Below are positions 52,810 to 61,268 of a DNA stretch of 64,000 bases, piece after piece; within the stretch, counting starts at the first letter, position 1; each line of letters begins with the position of its first letter. A model generated the notes under the pieces. That model made no database searches, was not told the origin of the DNA, and saw only the letters and a program-made list of their open reading frames with translations. A program made the position numbers and the translations under genes. Origin of the DNA: Bacillota bacterium (GTDB lineage: Bacteria; Bacillota; Clostridia; Lachnospirales; Lachnospiraceae); contig JAEVYY010000009.1 of the NCBI GenBank assembly GCA_023392535.1, forward strand, positions 496,001 to 560,000, read 5' to 3'.

Positions 52810-53517
52810 ATGTCATACTGTGTTAATTGTGGTGTTGAATTGAATGAAGATCTAAACAGCTGCCCTTTATGCAATACACCTGTTATAAATCCCAGAGAAA
52901 TTGAGGCCGTAAGTAGAAAAATCCCTGCATTCCCAAAAGAAAAAGGACAGGTGGATGTCGTAAAAAGAAAAGACCTCGCTATTCTTTTAACGATTGTTCT
53001 TTCTTCCACTGCAATCACCTGTGCCTTGTTGAATCTTTTTGTGTTTAACAATATTTTATGGTCCGTTCCCATTATTGGGGTTTGTGTTCTACTATGGGTA
53101 ATGGCAATTCCCGCGGTCATCTATACAAAGCTGACCATTTATCTTTCCCTTTTTTTAGATGGCTTCGCCGTTGCCTGCTATCTTTATGCATTGACCTTTT
53201 TAACCAGAAAAGATGAGTGGTACTTTTTTCTTGGCTTGCCAATCGTGCTCTCACTGACATTATTACTGGAAGTTCTCCTTTTTCTTTGCGTTCATTTGCC
53301 AATATCCATCCTCACCACTTCTCTCTATGTATTCGCTGAAATTGCTATTTTTTGTGTAATACTGGAACTGTTAATCAAAAATTTTCTAAATCGCCCGCTT
53401 GGTTTGTCCTGGTCTGCCATTGTCCTTACCATATGCGGTATTATTGTCATCGCACTGATAACTGTATTATCACGTGCAAGACTGCGTAATGCAGTGAGAA
53501 GACGATTACATTTTTGA
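52810..53517 (+). CDS. Zinc-ribbon multi-pass membrane protein (DUF6320-like)
   Basis: 235 residues. An N-terminal zinc ribbon (YCVNCGVELN, then CPLCNTPV) is followed from about residue 55 by five or six hydrophobic helices and a short basic tail. The pattern is like DUF6320 proteins. It starts two bases after the acyltransferase stop, so the pair is translationally coupled, and its last 12 bases overlap the end of the convergent DUF4125 gene. Function is unknown; a membrane anchor or sensor partner for the acyltransferase is possible. Confidence 0.78.
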   Translation: MSYCVNCGVELNEDLNSCPLCNTPVINPREIEAVSRKIPAFPKEKGQVDVVKRKDLAILLTIVLSSTAITCALLNLFVFNNILWSVPIIGVCVLLWVMAIPAVIYTKLTIYLSLFLDGFAVACYLYALTFLTRKDEWYFFLGLPIVLSLTLLLEVLLFLCVHLPISILTTSLYVFAEIAIFCVILELLIKNFLNRPLGLSWSAIVLTICGIIVIALITVLSRARLRNAVRRRLHF

Positions 53518-54129
53518 TTCTGCTGCCTCTAGTGATTCATATCCATAAAATGCTGTTTCATTGGCCACAATCTGTTGTAATAAATTATTTCCTGTTTTAT
53601 ATGCTTCTTTTGTTTCCCGATATAGCAATTGAAGAGTCTTCCACGAATAGGTCCCTGCCTCGGCTCTCAGGTAACTTTCCATAGAAGATCCTGTTATGAC
53701 ATTGTCTTCTTCTGTCCGGAATGTTCTGCCACGTCCTCTTACATTTGGATACATTTCCATTACTTCCTGATCCCACTTTATATGAATCGCTATAATTTTT
53801 TCAATGATCTCTTTTTCTTCTATTGTTTTCTCTGGAAGATATTCCTTTACTGCCATATATTCCTCCGGATATGTAGTTTCCATCATTTTCGCATATTTTT
53901 CGAAGACTAAATTTTTCCCGGCATTCATTGCCTGTTCGCAATCTTCTTTATAACTATAAAGCAGTCTCTTAGAATAAACCATCCACTGGCTCATACGCAT
54001 GCGAAAAAAAGTATCCGGATCATCCTGACAAGATGCCCTGCCTTCTGTATTATGGACCTGTTGAAACATTTCCCATTCAATTTTAGCTATGTCAAATATG
54101 AGTTGCTCTTTTTCTGTAATCTTTGCCAT
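53506..54129 (-). CDS. DUF4125 family protein
   Basis: 207 residues, mostly helical and soluble. It matches DUF4125: IFDIAKIEWEMFQQVHNTEGRA near the N terminus, CQDDPDTFFRMRMSQWMVYS, IEKIIAIHIKWDQEVMEMYP and the C-terminal ANETAFYGYESLEAAE. No catalytic motif is known. GGAGG stands ahead of the ATG. The family often accompanies DUF4037 nucleotidyltransferase genes elsewhere, from memory; none is in view here. Confidence 0.8.
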   Translation of the reverse strand: MAKITEKEQLIFDIAKIEWEMFQQVHNTEGRASCQDDPDTFFRMRMSQWMVYSKRLLYSYKEDCEQAMNAGKNLVFEKYAKMMETTYPEEYMAVKEYLPEKTIEEKEIIEKIIAIHIKWDQEVMEMYPNVRGRGRTFRTEEDNVITGSSMESYLRAEAGTYSWKTLQLLYRETKEAYKTGNNLLQQIVANETAFYGYESLEAAESKM

Positions 54130-54188
54130 TTAACCTCCTTTTCCATGCTAATTATATGCACCTTTAACTTGAAAGTGATATTAGAATA

Positions 54189-55385
54189 TTAATTGATTTC
54201 TATCTCCAGATAATCTCCCATTGCATGATTTACTTCGATCACTAAAACAAGCGTCTGATCTTCCTTTATATAAGAATAACCAGTCGGCGTTAAATTTTTA
54301 TTTAGGAAATCATAATCATAATCTTGTAATATTTTAGTATAATCTTCTAAAGCGCCCCGCGAAAGATAAGCAGTCAGATCTTCTTTGGTAACTCCTTCAC
54401 TTAAGATTGTATAGCCAAAGCCTTCTTTCAGATATTTCGCAACTTCTTCAATATCTGCATAATCTTTCAGTCTTTTATTTTCTCCCGTAGTAAGATCAAA
54501 ATTGAAGGTCGATTTAAATTGAAATGGGTGTGGTGTCCCTTTATAGTTGCAAGTACCACGCAAAATCATCGAAACCATCCCCGCGTTTTGGGTCGTTATC
54601 TCATATTTCACAGAATACTCCTGCACTTCTCCCTCCCTATAATTTGAAGTTGCGGCAGTTCTAATACTTTCATTCCATTCTTCCATCCGCTCTTTATCTT
54701 CCATGTTTATGAATTGCGGATACACAATACTCACTTTTTCAGCCGTTATTATTTTCTTAGTCAATTGATAGGTTATGCTTTTCTCTTTCTTGATTTGTTC
54801 ATCCGCAAGAAAGAATTTCAACGGTTTATTATATATATTGTGTCCCGTCTCAAGAGTCTTACCTGCAACTGTCAATATTAAGGAATCTGCCTTATAAATA
54901 TCCAGGAAAGTATTCACAAGACCTGCTATAACAATATCCTCTCCATCGGTTCCCATCATTCCTATATAATCCTTAAACTGCTTAGAAAGATCTAATTTAA
55001 GGACTCGTTTACCGTCATCATAGATTTCCTCAAAGCTTTGTGCCTTTGTATCAATAGAAACGATATTGTGACGTCCAAGCAAGCCAAGAATTGTCTCCGG
55101 TGAGACTTCACTCAGCGTTATCTCCTCTGATTTCAAGCCGTTTGCCGTTCCATTACCATAATAAATCCGTACTTTTTGCAGGGTATCTAATCCTGTCTTC
55201 TCTTCCTCTGTTCGTGCATCTATAGAATTTTCTTCTCGTTCGTCCTGCATGCTGTCTTCTGTCATTATTGATGACTTTTCTTCTGTTTGCAATTCAACTG
55301 CAGCCGTGTCTGTTATACCACTGCAAGCTGTCACTACGGTAACATAAATCATCAATATTACTGCCACCATACTTCGCTTAACCAT
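54189..55385 (-). CDS. Lipoprotein with GerMN-like and DUF4163/DUF3298-like domains
   Basis: 398 residues. The N terminus has a lipoprotein signal ending VTACSG. After an acidic spacer, residues about 70-190 resemble the GerMN domain (KVRIYYGNGTANGL, LKLDLSKQF, LVNTFLDIYKADSLILTV). The C-terminal half resembles DUF4163/DUF3298 (VSIVYPQFINMEDKERMEEW, STFNFDLTTGENKRLKDY, GYSYIKEDQTLVLV). It is exported and anchored to the membrane. GerMN proteins act in spore or cell-wall contexts, but no partner is nearby. It lies 16 bases downstream of the CpXC gene. Confidence 0.8.
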   Translation of the reverse strand: MVKRSMVAVILMIYVTVVTACSGITDTAAVELQTEEKSSIMTEDSMQDEREENSIDARTEEEKTGLDTLQKVRIYYGNGTANGLKSEEITLSEVSPETILGLLGRHNIVSIDTKAQSFEEIYDDGKRVLKLDLSKQFKDYIGMMGTDGEDIVIAGLVNTFLDIYKADSLILTVAGKTLETGHNIYNKPLKFFLADEQIKKEKSITYQLTKKIITAEKVSIVYPQFINMEDKERMEEWNESIRTAATSNYREGEVQEYSVKYEITTQNAGMVSMILRGTCNYKGTPHPFQFKSTFNFDLTTGENKRLKDYADIEEVAKYLKEGFGYTILSEGVTKEDLTAYLSRGALEDYTKILQDYDYDFLNKNLTPTGYSYIKEDQTLVLVIEVNHAMGDYLEIEIN

Positions 55386-55401
55386 TTAGATCCCTCCATA
55401 A

Positions 55402-56034
55402 TTAACTACTCGGAAAATCAACAATTTGTCTTCCCGCCCATTCAAGATCAATCTTATAAAAGCAATCTTGAAGATCAGATATCTCATTTTTAACAATCTC
55501 ATCTATCTCCTGGTACATCTGATACGGCAAGGCTATTCCGCTGGGACCCTCTTCACTAAAAGTCGTGAATTCAAGATTACCCTGCCCATCTTTCCTATAA
55601 TAATAAATGCTGTTTAATGATGGAACCGATATACGAAGTCTTGCAAATGTCATAATTTTTAGCAATTCTATGGTTCTATCATCAAGCCCATTTTCTAGTA
55701 CGCGTACCTTTTCCGAAAATTCCTCTAGTGTATTACAGAACCGCTTGGTAAAACCCAGTGTTTTCTTTCTAAATTCCATATCCAACTCAGCTTCTAATTG
55801 ATTGATATCCTGCAATTCATTTAGGAACCAGACCAATATCTTATCCTTTTCATTAACATAGATACTTGGATATAGTAATTTCCATACATGTTTACAGGAA
55901 GTGCATGTCCATTTAAAGAATGACATATCTTCCACTTCTGTTCTTTTATCTTCCTGAATGATCTGCGGTAATCGTAAAGTTGCCACTTGCCCACATTCCT
56001 TGCATTTATATGTAATAATCTTTTCTTTTTCCAA
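55402..56034 (-). CDS. CpXC-domain zinc-binding protein
   Basis: 210 residues. The N terminus has YKCKECGQVATLRLP and, after 25 residues, WTCTSCKHVWKLLYPS, two CxxC pairs typical of CpXC (PF14353) proteins. The rest is mixed helix and strand with no known motif. No signal peptide. It is the first gene of a pair with the GerMN-like lipoprotein. Function is unknown. Confidence 0.72.
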   Translation of the reverse strand: MEKEKIITYKCKECGQVATLRLPQIIQEDKRTEVEDMSFFKWTCTSCKHVWKLLYPSIYVNEKDKILVWFLNELQDINQLEAELDMEFRKKTLGFTKRFCNTLEEFSEKVRVLENGLDDRTIELLKIMTFARLRISVPSLNSIYYYRKDGQGNLEFTTFSEEGPSGIALPYQMYQEIDEIVKNEISDLQDCFYKIDLEWAGRQIVDFPSS

Positions 56035-56182
56035 TTCTGCTCTCCGTATATCCGGAATTATTTAATTACAAATCCTTTTTTAACATTATACCTATATAGA
56101 GCACGTATTTCAAGTTTAACAACAAAGCTTTGTCCATAAATAAGGCTTAGACGAGCTCCGGTATTTCAAAAATGGATTTATA

Positions 56183-56226
56183 AAAAAGACCTCATCTTTC
56201 CGTATTATCGTAAGTTGAGATCTTTT
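56183..56226. terminator. Terminator-like hairpin in the gap 56035-56291
   Basis: AAAAAAGACCTCA and TGAGATCTTTT arms (one mismatch) close a long loop. It probably ends the isochorismatase operon on the minus strand. I see no gene in the rest of this gap. Confidence 0.55.
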
Positions 56227-56291
56227 ACCGTCTGCGATTCTTAATTAAAATATATGGCTATAAAAATATCGCATTTTTTGCAAAGGTTTGC

Positions 56292-56825
56292 CTAATTATT
56301 AAGATCCTCTATTATTTGTTCCATTGATATCACGCGTGCATAACGCTTATCCCAAATACTATCTTCATAATATTCAGACAATCTTTTTCCACTGGCGAAA
56401 TCATTATCAAATGTAGTCGTAGTTGCTTTTGCTATTGTGATACAATACCCATATTCAAAAGCCACTTTACAAGATACATCCAAACAATATTCCGACTGCA
56501 TGCCACATAAGATGATATTTTTGACCTCCAATTCGGTAAGGAATTCTCGCAATCCAGTTTTCAGAAAAGCGCTATTATATTTTTTCTCAAATACCTTTTC
56601 TTCTGGCAAAGGGGTAATATCTTTCCATATTTCCCATCCCGTGCACCCATGCTCTAATTCATCACCGGCACCCCCATCATGTTGAACATAAATGACAGGT
56701 ATCCCTTTCTTTCTGCAATTTCGTAATAACTGCTTTATATTAGAAACAACAATCGTTTCATTATATGGATGTTGTTCGATCAGAGCAGTTTGCATATCTA
56801 TTATCAATAAGGCATCCTGTTTCAT
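56292..56825 (-). CDS. Isochorismatase-family cysteine hydrolase
   Basis: 177 residues. The catalytic triad is visible: aspartate in LLIIDMQTALI, lysine in FEKKYNSAFLKTGL and cysteine in MQSEYCLDVSCKVAFEYGY. Members hydrolyse nicotinamide, carbamoylsarcosine or isochorismate; the residues seen do not choose between them. The ATG at 56825 follows AGGAGA; 22 upstream in-frame codons lack a site. It lies 55 bases behind a GNAT gene. Confidence 0.88.
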   Translation of the reverse strand: MKQDALLIIDMQTALIEQHPYNETIVVSNIKQLLRNCRKKGIPVIYVQHDGGAGDELEHGCTGWEIWKDITPLPEEKVFEKKYNSAFLKTGLREFLTELEVKNIILCGMQSEYCLDVSCKVAFEYGYCITIAKATTTTFDNDFASGKRLSEYYEDSIWDKRYARVISMEQIIEDLNN

Positions 56826-56880
56826 CTGGCTTCTCCTATTACAAATTTTATTTATTCTGCTCATATAGCGAAATATGTGC

Positions 56881-57342
56881 TCATCTCCCAATTATATTCT
56901 GTTGGATGTTATCACCTACCAGTCGTTTGGAAAATTTGAAATGAAAGTTATGCATGTCTTCCCGCATATAGAAGCGATGCGTATCAATGCGTAACTGATT
57001 ACAATCCACCTCAATTTGTGTACAGCCGTTATCTTCTGCGATTTGACAACTCCTGAAAAACATTTCTTTTCCAATACCATTGTTCCTGCATGCAGAGGCA
57101 ACAGCAAATTCAAGGATTTCTGCAATCTGCTCTGTATGATGTAATTGCAATTCAAAGCGCATGTTCAATGCGCCAACCACCTCTCCGTTCCGTTCTCCGA
57201 CCAAACAATAATAGTGACTATCACTTATTTGATTCCCATAGATTGCGCAAAAACTGTCATAAGAAAGTTCCTTGTTTTCCATATCACAAATGAGAGCATA
57301 AATTGCTTTGCAATCCTCTAAATTACCTTTTCTATATTTCAT
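56881..57342 (-). CDS. GNAT-family N-acetyltransferase
   Basis: 153 residues. It has YRKGNLEDCKAIYALI at the N terminus, the acetyl-CoA loop in EFAVASACRNNGIGKEMF (RxxGIG) and a C-terminal QIEVDCNQLRIDTHRFY, where the YMREDM segment resembles the common 'FY.k.GF'. It acetylates an unknown amine. The ATG at 57342 follows GAGGAGG by six bases; the TTG five codons upstream overlaps that site. Confidence 0.88.
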   Translation of the reverse strand: MKYRKGNLEDCKAIYALICDMENKELSYDSFCAIYGNQISDSHYYCLVGERNGEVVGALNMRFELQLHHTEQIAEILEFAVASACRNNGIGKEMFFRSCQIAEDNGCTQIEVDCNQLRIDTHRFYMREDMHNFHFKFSKRLVGDNIQQNIIGR

Positions 57343-57402
57343 CGTCTGCCTCCTCAAAGATTTCGTTTTATCTGTTGACTTAATGTCAATAAGAGGATAG
57401 AC

Positions 57403-58041
57403 CTAGGAAAGTTTCTTTCCTATAAAATAGAATCCATTCGATTTATGCCCGTTCATAGTCGTAAATGTCAGGCATTCATATTTCAATGTGCTAAAATCAG
57501 CCAGAAGCTCCTTTAACCATTTTTCTGAGTGATGACGGAGGACAGCGCCTTCCGGTAACTCAAAAACACCATAGAGGCTATATTTTTCTTCAAATCTTTG
57601 ATAGCGGGCTAGATTTCGTTCATCTGAATTGATAAGGAAATCGTTGATGTAGAGAATTCCGTCAGGTTTTAATACACGATTTATTTCGGAAATCAGAGCC
57701 TTCTGTTCTTCATTGCTTTTGATACAAGTCAGGACGGCCAAGAGTATCACTGCGTCTACACTATGATCTGGCAAATCAATCCCCGCATCTTTTTTCAAAC
57801 GGAGGTCAAGATAAGGAGCCTGCTGTTTTCCCCGTTCGATCATTCCCTGCGAAAAATCCATGCCGATCAGATTCCTGTACCCAAGATGATACAATTCGTT
57901 TAGTGTACGGCCATAGCCACACCCAACATCAAGAATGATGGCATTACTAGTGAGATAATTAGCGAATTCTTTTGCCTGAAAAGGCGTTGTAAACTGTTTT
58001 GTATCCGAAACACTGTTCCAGTAATCTTTTTGTTTCATCAA
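57403..58041 (-). CDS. Class I SAM-dependent methyltransferase
   Basis: 212 residues. It has motif I AIILDVGCGYGRTLNELYHL, LIGMDFSQGMIERGK, VDAVILLAVLTCI and INRVLKPDGILYINDF, the methyltransferase-11 pattern. Cytoplasmic, substrate unknown. It lies 45 bases before the VOC gene's downstream end on the same strand. Confidence 0.9.
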   Translation of the reverse strand: MMKQKDYWNSVSDTKQFTTPFQAKEFANYLTSNAIILDVGCGYGRTLNELYHLGYRNLIGMDFSQGMIERGKQQAPYLDLRLKKDAGIDLPDHSVDAVILLAVLTCIKSNEEQKALISEINRVLKPDGILYINDFLINSDERNLARYQRFEEKYSLYGVFELPEGAVLRHHSEKWLKELLADFSTLKYECLTFTTMNGHKSNGFYFIGKKLS

Positions 58042-58086
58042 ATTGTTCCTCCTTTTGCTTACTTATCTATTTGCTTATATCATGTA

Positions 58087-58515
58087 TTATGGTTTCTTAT
58101 ACATACTGGAATCCCAAGGCACATTTGGATCGTAATCCTCAGGAGGATAGTGCTGCGGAGCTGTTATATACCACCACACACCAAATCTGTCTATAACATC
58201 AGCAGCGCATGGACTCCATGGTAATGGTCCTAACGGTGTCTTAATTGTCCCTCCCTCGCTCAACAAGGCATATGCCCTTTCTACAGCAGCTTCACTATCA
58301 AAGCTCATGCCCAACTGCACTATATTTTCTTCTATGTAATTATTAGATGATTCGACTACAGATAAGATTTCTTGACCATCTTTATAAAGCTCTGAATGAA
58401 AGTATGTTCCATCGGGATTCTTTACATGATATCCCAATTCCAAACCAAATGCTTCTTTATAAAGTTCAACGGCTTCCATACTATTCTTAACATATAACCC
58501 TGTCCCTATTTTCAC
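58087..58515 (-). CDS. VOC-family (glyoxalase/PhnB-like) protein
   Basis: 142 residues, one pair of beta-alpha-beta-beta-beta modules. It has YVKNSMEAVELYKEAFGLEL near the N terminus, HSELYKDGQEIL and a C-terminal GPLPWSPCAADVIDRFGVWW, the PhnB-like pattern. Members bind metal and act in detoxification, antibiotic resistance or small-molecule binding; none can be assigned here. Confidence 0.85.
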   Translation of the reverse strand: MKIGTGLYVKNSMEAVELYKEAFGLELGYHVKNPDGTYFHSELYKDGQEILSVVESSNNYIEENIVQLGMSFDSEAAVERAYALLSEGGTIKTPLGPLPWSPCAADVIDRFGVWWYITAPQHYPPEDYDPNVPWDSSMYKKP

Positions 58516-58668
58516 CAGAACACCTCCCCATTTTATATAAAATCACAGCACTTCGCACTTTAGTCATACTGTTTGTCAAAATCATTAAGCGTTTTTGTTT
58601 AAAATACAAAAGATTGATGTCCAGTATAAATAAGGTGTGTTTCCCTTGATTTTAACATAGATAATATA

Positions 58669-58710
58669 AAAAGTCATGTATGAGTTCTAATCCTCATACA
58701 TGACTTTTTT
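58669..58710 (-). terminator. Terminator of the tRNA-Leu gene
   Basis: AAAAGTCATGTATGAG and CTCATACATGACTTTT arms pair perfectly around a short loop, with T runs on both sides. It lies directly after the tRNA. Confidence 0.88.
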
Positions 58711-58712
58711 GC

Positions 58713-58796
58713 TGCGCAAGAAGGGACTTGAACCCTCACGTCGTTGCCAACACTAGATCCTTAGTCTAGCCTGTCTGCCAATTCCAGCACTCGCGC
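58713..58796 (-). tRNA. tRNA-Leu, anticodon AAG
   Basis: 84 bases, class II. The acceptor arm GCGCGAG pairs with CTTGCGC (one G-T), the D loop has AATTGGCAGA, the anticodon stem CTAGA/TCTAG encloses loop CTAAGGA (anticodon AAG at 58762-58760), a long variable arm GTTG/CGAC follows, and the T loop is TTCAAGT. CCA is not encoded. U33 and G37 are present. Anticodon AAG for leucine is rare in bacteria, where CUU/CUC is usually read by GAG. Confidence 0.93.
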
Positions 58797-58832
58797 TTAT
58801 TCTATTATGTTGCCATTTTGCTCACTTGTAGA

Positions 58833-58861
58833 ATTATATCTCAAACCTTTTTTGTAGTCAA
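58833..58861 (-). promoter_or_regulatory. Promoter of the tRNA-Leu gene
   Basis: TTGACT (58861-58856) and TATAAT (58838-58833) are separated by 17 bases, 36 bases before the tRNA. Confidence 0.8.
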
Positions 58862-58871
58862 GTTTAATTTA

Positions 58872-59513
58872 TTATTTTTTTTCCTCACCCTTGGGATATT
58901 GCTTTCCGCTTTTCTGCAAATCCTGATTTCCATGAAATCCATCTATTAATTTTTCAATTAATAATTTCTTTACGTATACATCAAAGCTCAACATACATAT
59001 AAAGGAAAATATCTGTAAAAACTCCTCACTATCCTCTGGTGCATCTTGAAACGTATTTTTGGACTTTTCATATGCTTTTTTGATATCCTTCTGCAACTCT
59101 GCTACATGTTCATACTCCAGTGAAAACACTTCCTTATATATCTTCTCCAGATTAAACTTCTCCTGTGTACCAAAGAATCGGTCCGATAAAGGATTCAGTA
59201 AATTCTGAATATCATTGATTGACAATATTCCCTTATAATAATAAATGAAAATAAGTAGCATCAAATGTTCCTTGGAATACTTCTTTTTTACCGGCGGCGG
59301 TAATAAATTGTTCTTTGCATAATTGTTAATCATCGTCTTGGTAAGAATCTTATCTTCCTTATTTCTGCTGGCATTCCGGAGTTTTTTATCCATAAATGTC
59401 GTAACTTGATCCATATATAAGTCTATATTGGGAATATCATCTGGCTTAATATAATCAATTCTACCTAAACTTTCCATAATACTGTTGATTAAATCGTCCA
59501 TGTTAAGGGTCAT
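58872..59513 (-). CDS. DUF1836 domain protein
   Basis: 213 residues. The core ILTKTMINNYAKNNLLPPP, then KKYSKEHLMLLIFIYYYKGI, is the DUF1836 pattern, a MerR-like winged-helix fold without known function in Firmicutes. The C-terminal 100 residues are helical, ending in a basic tail. The ATG at 59513 follows GGAGG by eight bases; the TTG seven codons upstream overlaps that site. A regulatory role is likely but unproven. Confidence 0.85.
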   Translation of the reverse strand: MTLNMDDLINSIMESLGRIDYIKPDDIPNIDLYMDQVTTFMDKKLRNASRNKEDKILTKTMINNYAKNNLLPPPVKKKYSKEHLMLLIFIYYYKGILSINDIQNLLNPLSDRFFGTQEKFNLEKIYKEVFSLEYEHVAELQKDIKKAYEKSKNTFQDAPEDSEEFLQIFSFICMLSFDVYVKKLLIEKLIDGFHGNQDLQKSGKQYPKGEEKK

Positions 59514-59694
59514 CTCATCTACCTCCACACGCAACCATTGGTAAGCAGCATGTCCAATAATATTTTCATTATATAGTACTTAAAACTACATAGCAAGTAC
59601 TTTATGATCTATTTGAGTATCCTTTGAAAGTGTGCTATATTAGTAAATTGTAATTGATTTTTATGCTGCTTACGCGGCGGATTGGAGTGAACAC

Positions 59695-60399
59695 ATGAAT
59701 TATTTACTGGATGCACATACACACACACTTGCAAGCGGACATGCATATTGCACAATGAAAGAAATGGCACAAGCAGCTAAGGAATGCGGTCTTGAGCTAT
59801 TGGGGATTACAGATCATGCACCTAATTTACCTGGAAGCTGTCACGAGTTCCATTTTGAAAATTTTCGCATTATTGATCGGAATGCTTATGCTGTCCCACT
59901 TTTATTAGGATGTGAACTAAATATCTTGGATGAGAATGGTACTGTAGATTTAAGACCTGACTTGATCCAAAAGATGGATTATAATATTGCAAGCTTACAT
60001 TCTGCTTGTATTCCCTTTTTAACAAAAGCAGAACTGACCAATGCTATTATACGTTGCATTGAAAATCCTCATATTCATATCATTGGACATCTGGATGATG
60101 CCCGTTTCCCCGTTGATTATAAAGAGGTTGTAAGGGCAGCAAAAGAATATCATACTCTGCTTGAAGTTAATAATTCCTCGCTTTTACCGACCAGCTACCG
60201 CGCTAACGCAAAAGAAAATTATAGAATTATGTTAGATGCATGTGTACAATATCAGGTGCCAGTAATATTAAATTCTGATGCACACGTGGATAGTGCTGTC
60301 GGGCGACATGATGCCTCATTTTCTCTTCTCAAGGAAATTGAATTCCCAGAAGATTTGGTCGTAAATACCTCCGTCGACAGATTTAAATCTTTTATCTAA
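59695..60399 (+). CDS. PHP-domain phosphatase, YcdX-like
   Basis: 234 residues. It has DAHTHTLASGHAYCT at the N terminus, GITDHAPNLPGS, ASLHSACIPF, IIGHLDDARFP, LEVNNSSLLP and NSDAHVDSAVG, the metal ligands of YcdX-type PHP enzymes. Members are phosphatases with a trinuclear metal site. It differs from the TrpH-like PHP enzyme at 4533-5387. GGAG precedes the ATG. It is followed by the yerC-like regulator after 91 bases. Confidence 0.88.
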   Translation: MNYLLDAHTHTLASGHAYCTMKEMAQAAKECGLELLGITDHAPNLPGSCHEFHFENFRIIDRNAYAVPLLLGCELNILDENGTVDLRPDLIQKMDYNIASLHSACIPFLTKAELTNAIIRCIENPHIHIIGHLDDARFPVDYKEVVRAAKEYHTLLEVNNSSLLPTSYRANAKENYRIMLDACVQYQVPVILNSDAHVDSAVGRHDASFSLLKEIEFPEDLVVNTSVDRFKSFI

Positions 60400-60490
60400 A
60401 TAATACCCTTTACTACACAACGTTAAAATGTTAAAATCAATTTAGCTTAGAATTGAAAATTTCACAGCGTGAAAGTGAGGAATGTTGTAA

Positions 60491-60787
60491 ATGAATAAGA
60501 AAATCAAAACAGAATCTGTTGATTATTTATTCGATGCCATTCTTTGTCTGAATAACAAAGAAGAATGTTATAACTTTTTTGAAGATTTATGCACCGTTAA
60601 TGAACTACTGTCTTTATCACAAAGATTCGAAGTAGCTTCTATGCTTCGGGAACATAAGACTTATTTGGAGATAGCCGAGAAGACTGGTGCATCAACAGCA
60701 ACTATAAGCCGTGTTAACCGTTCTCTCAATTACGGTACAGATGGCTATGAGTTGATATTTAATCGTTTGAAAGACAACCAAGTATAA
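60491..60787 (+). CDS. yerC: YerC/YecD family TrpR-like regulator
   Basis: 98 residues, helical. It has LCTVNELLSLSQRFEVASML and YLEIAEKTGASTATISRVNR, the TrpR-superfamily helix-turn-helix, in the short YerC/YecD form of Firmicutes. It probably binds DNA as a dimer. It lacks obvious evidence for binding tryptophan, and the tryptophan genes in this window already use T-boxes. GTGAGGA stands ahead of the ATG. It ends in a strong terminator. Confidence 0.9.
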   Translation: MNKKIKTESVDYLFDAILCLNNKEECYNFFEDLCTVNELLSLSQRFEVASMLREHKTYLEIAEKTGASTATISRVNRSLNYGTDGYELIFNRLKDNQV

Positions 60788-60831
60788 AAAAACAGCCTTT
60801 GGAGAATCACTATCTCCAAAGGCTGTTTTTT
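60787..60831. terminator. Strong bidirectional terminator
   Basis: AAAAAACAGCCTTTGGAGA (60787-60805) and TCTCCAAAGGCTGTTTTTT (60813-60831) pair perfectly across 19 bases. It serves the convergent yerC and bactofilin genes. Confidence 0.93.
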
Positions 60832-60840
60832 CATTCTTAT

Positions 60841-61254
60841 TTACGATTCTGTTTTGACTTCGCCAATCCGTTGCTTATTTATTTCTGTTTCTTTCTGCGC
60901 CCCATTCATATTCATGGTACAGTTGCCCTGAAACTTTGCATTCTCATCAATTGTCAAACTTCTTGCAACAATATCACCCACTATTTTACTGGTTCCCGTC
61001 GCTTCAATTCTTTCTTTAATATGTAAATCGCCCCTTATTTCTCCGGCAATCATAATATTAGCTGCTTTCACTTTACCTTCTACCTTAGCACCTTTTCCAA
61101 TGATCAAAGTTCCCGCAGAGTGAATATCTCCCTTAATGACTCCATCAATTCTCGTAGTATCTTTTGTTGTAAAGCTTCCCTCAATGACAGCGTCTGAGCC
61201 AATGATACTATTTATTTTCTCAGCAGAAAAATCTTTTGTTTTATTTCCGAACAT
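60841..61254 (-). CDS. Bactofilin (polymer-forming cytoskeletal protein)
   Basis: 137 residues. A central beta-helix with short repeats (IDGVIKGDIHSAGTLIIGKG, then EGKVKAANIMIAGEIRGDL, EATGTSKIVGDIVA) is flanked by disordered ends, the bactofilin (DUF583) pattern. Bactofilins form nucleotide-free filaments that scaffold wall enzymes and shape. It lies 14 bases downstream of a LytM-like gene, the common bactofilin-M23 pairing. AGGAGG precedes the ATG. Confidence 0.92.
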   Translation of the reverse strand: MFGNKTKDFSAEKINSIIGSDAVIEGSFTTKDTTRIDGVIKGDIHSAGTLIIGKGAKVEGKVKAANIMIAGEIRGDLHIKERIEATGTSKIVGDIVARSLTIDENAKFQGNCTMNMNGAQKETEINKQRIGEVKTES

Positions 61255-61268
61255 ATTCTTACCTCCTC

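Noticed and set aside
51647..53120. Several antisense ORFs opposite the acyltransferase and zinc-ribbon genes
   Set aside because: Their composition mirrors the coding strand and none has a ribosome site or recognisable motif.
60491..60787. YerC-like protein as the tryptophan repressor of trpE and trpXYZ
   Set aside because: Both units already carry T-boxes, no TrpR operator was seen at their promoters, and the YerC subfamily is not known to bind tryptophan.
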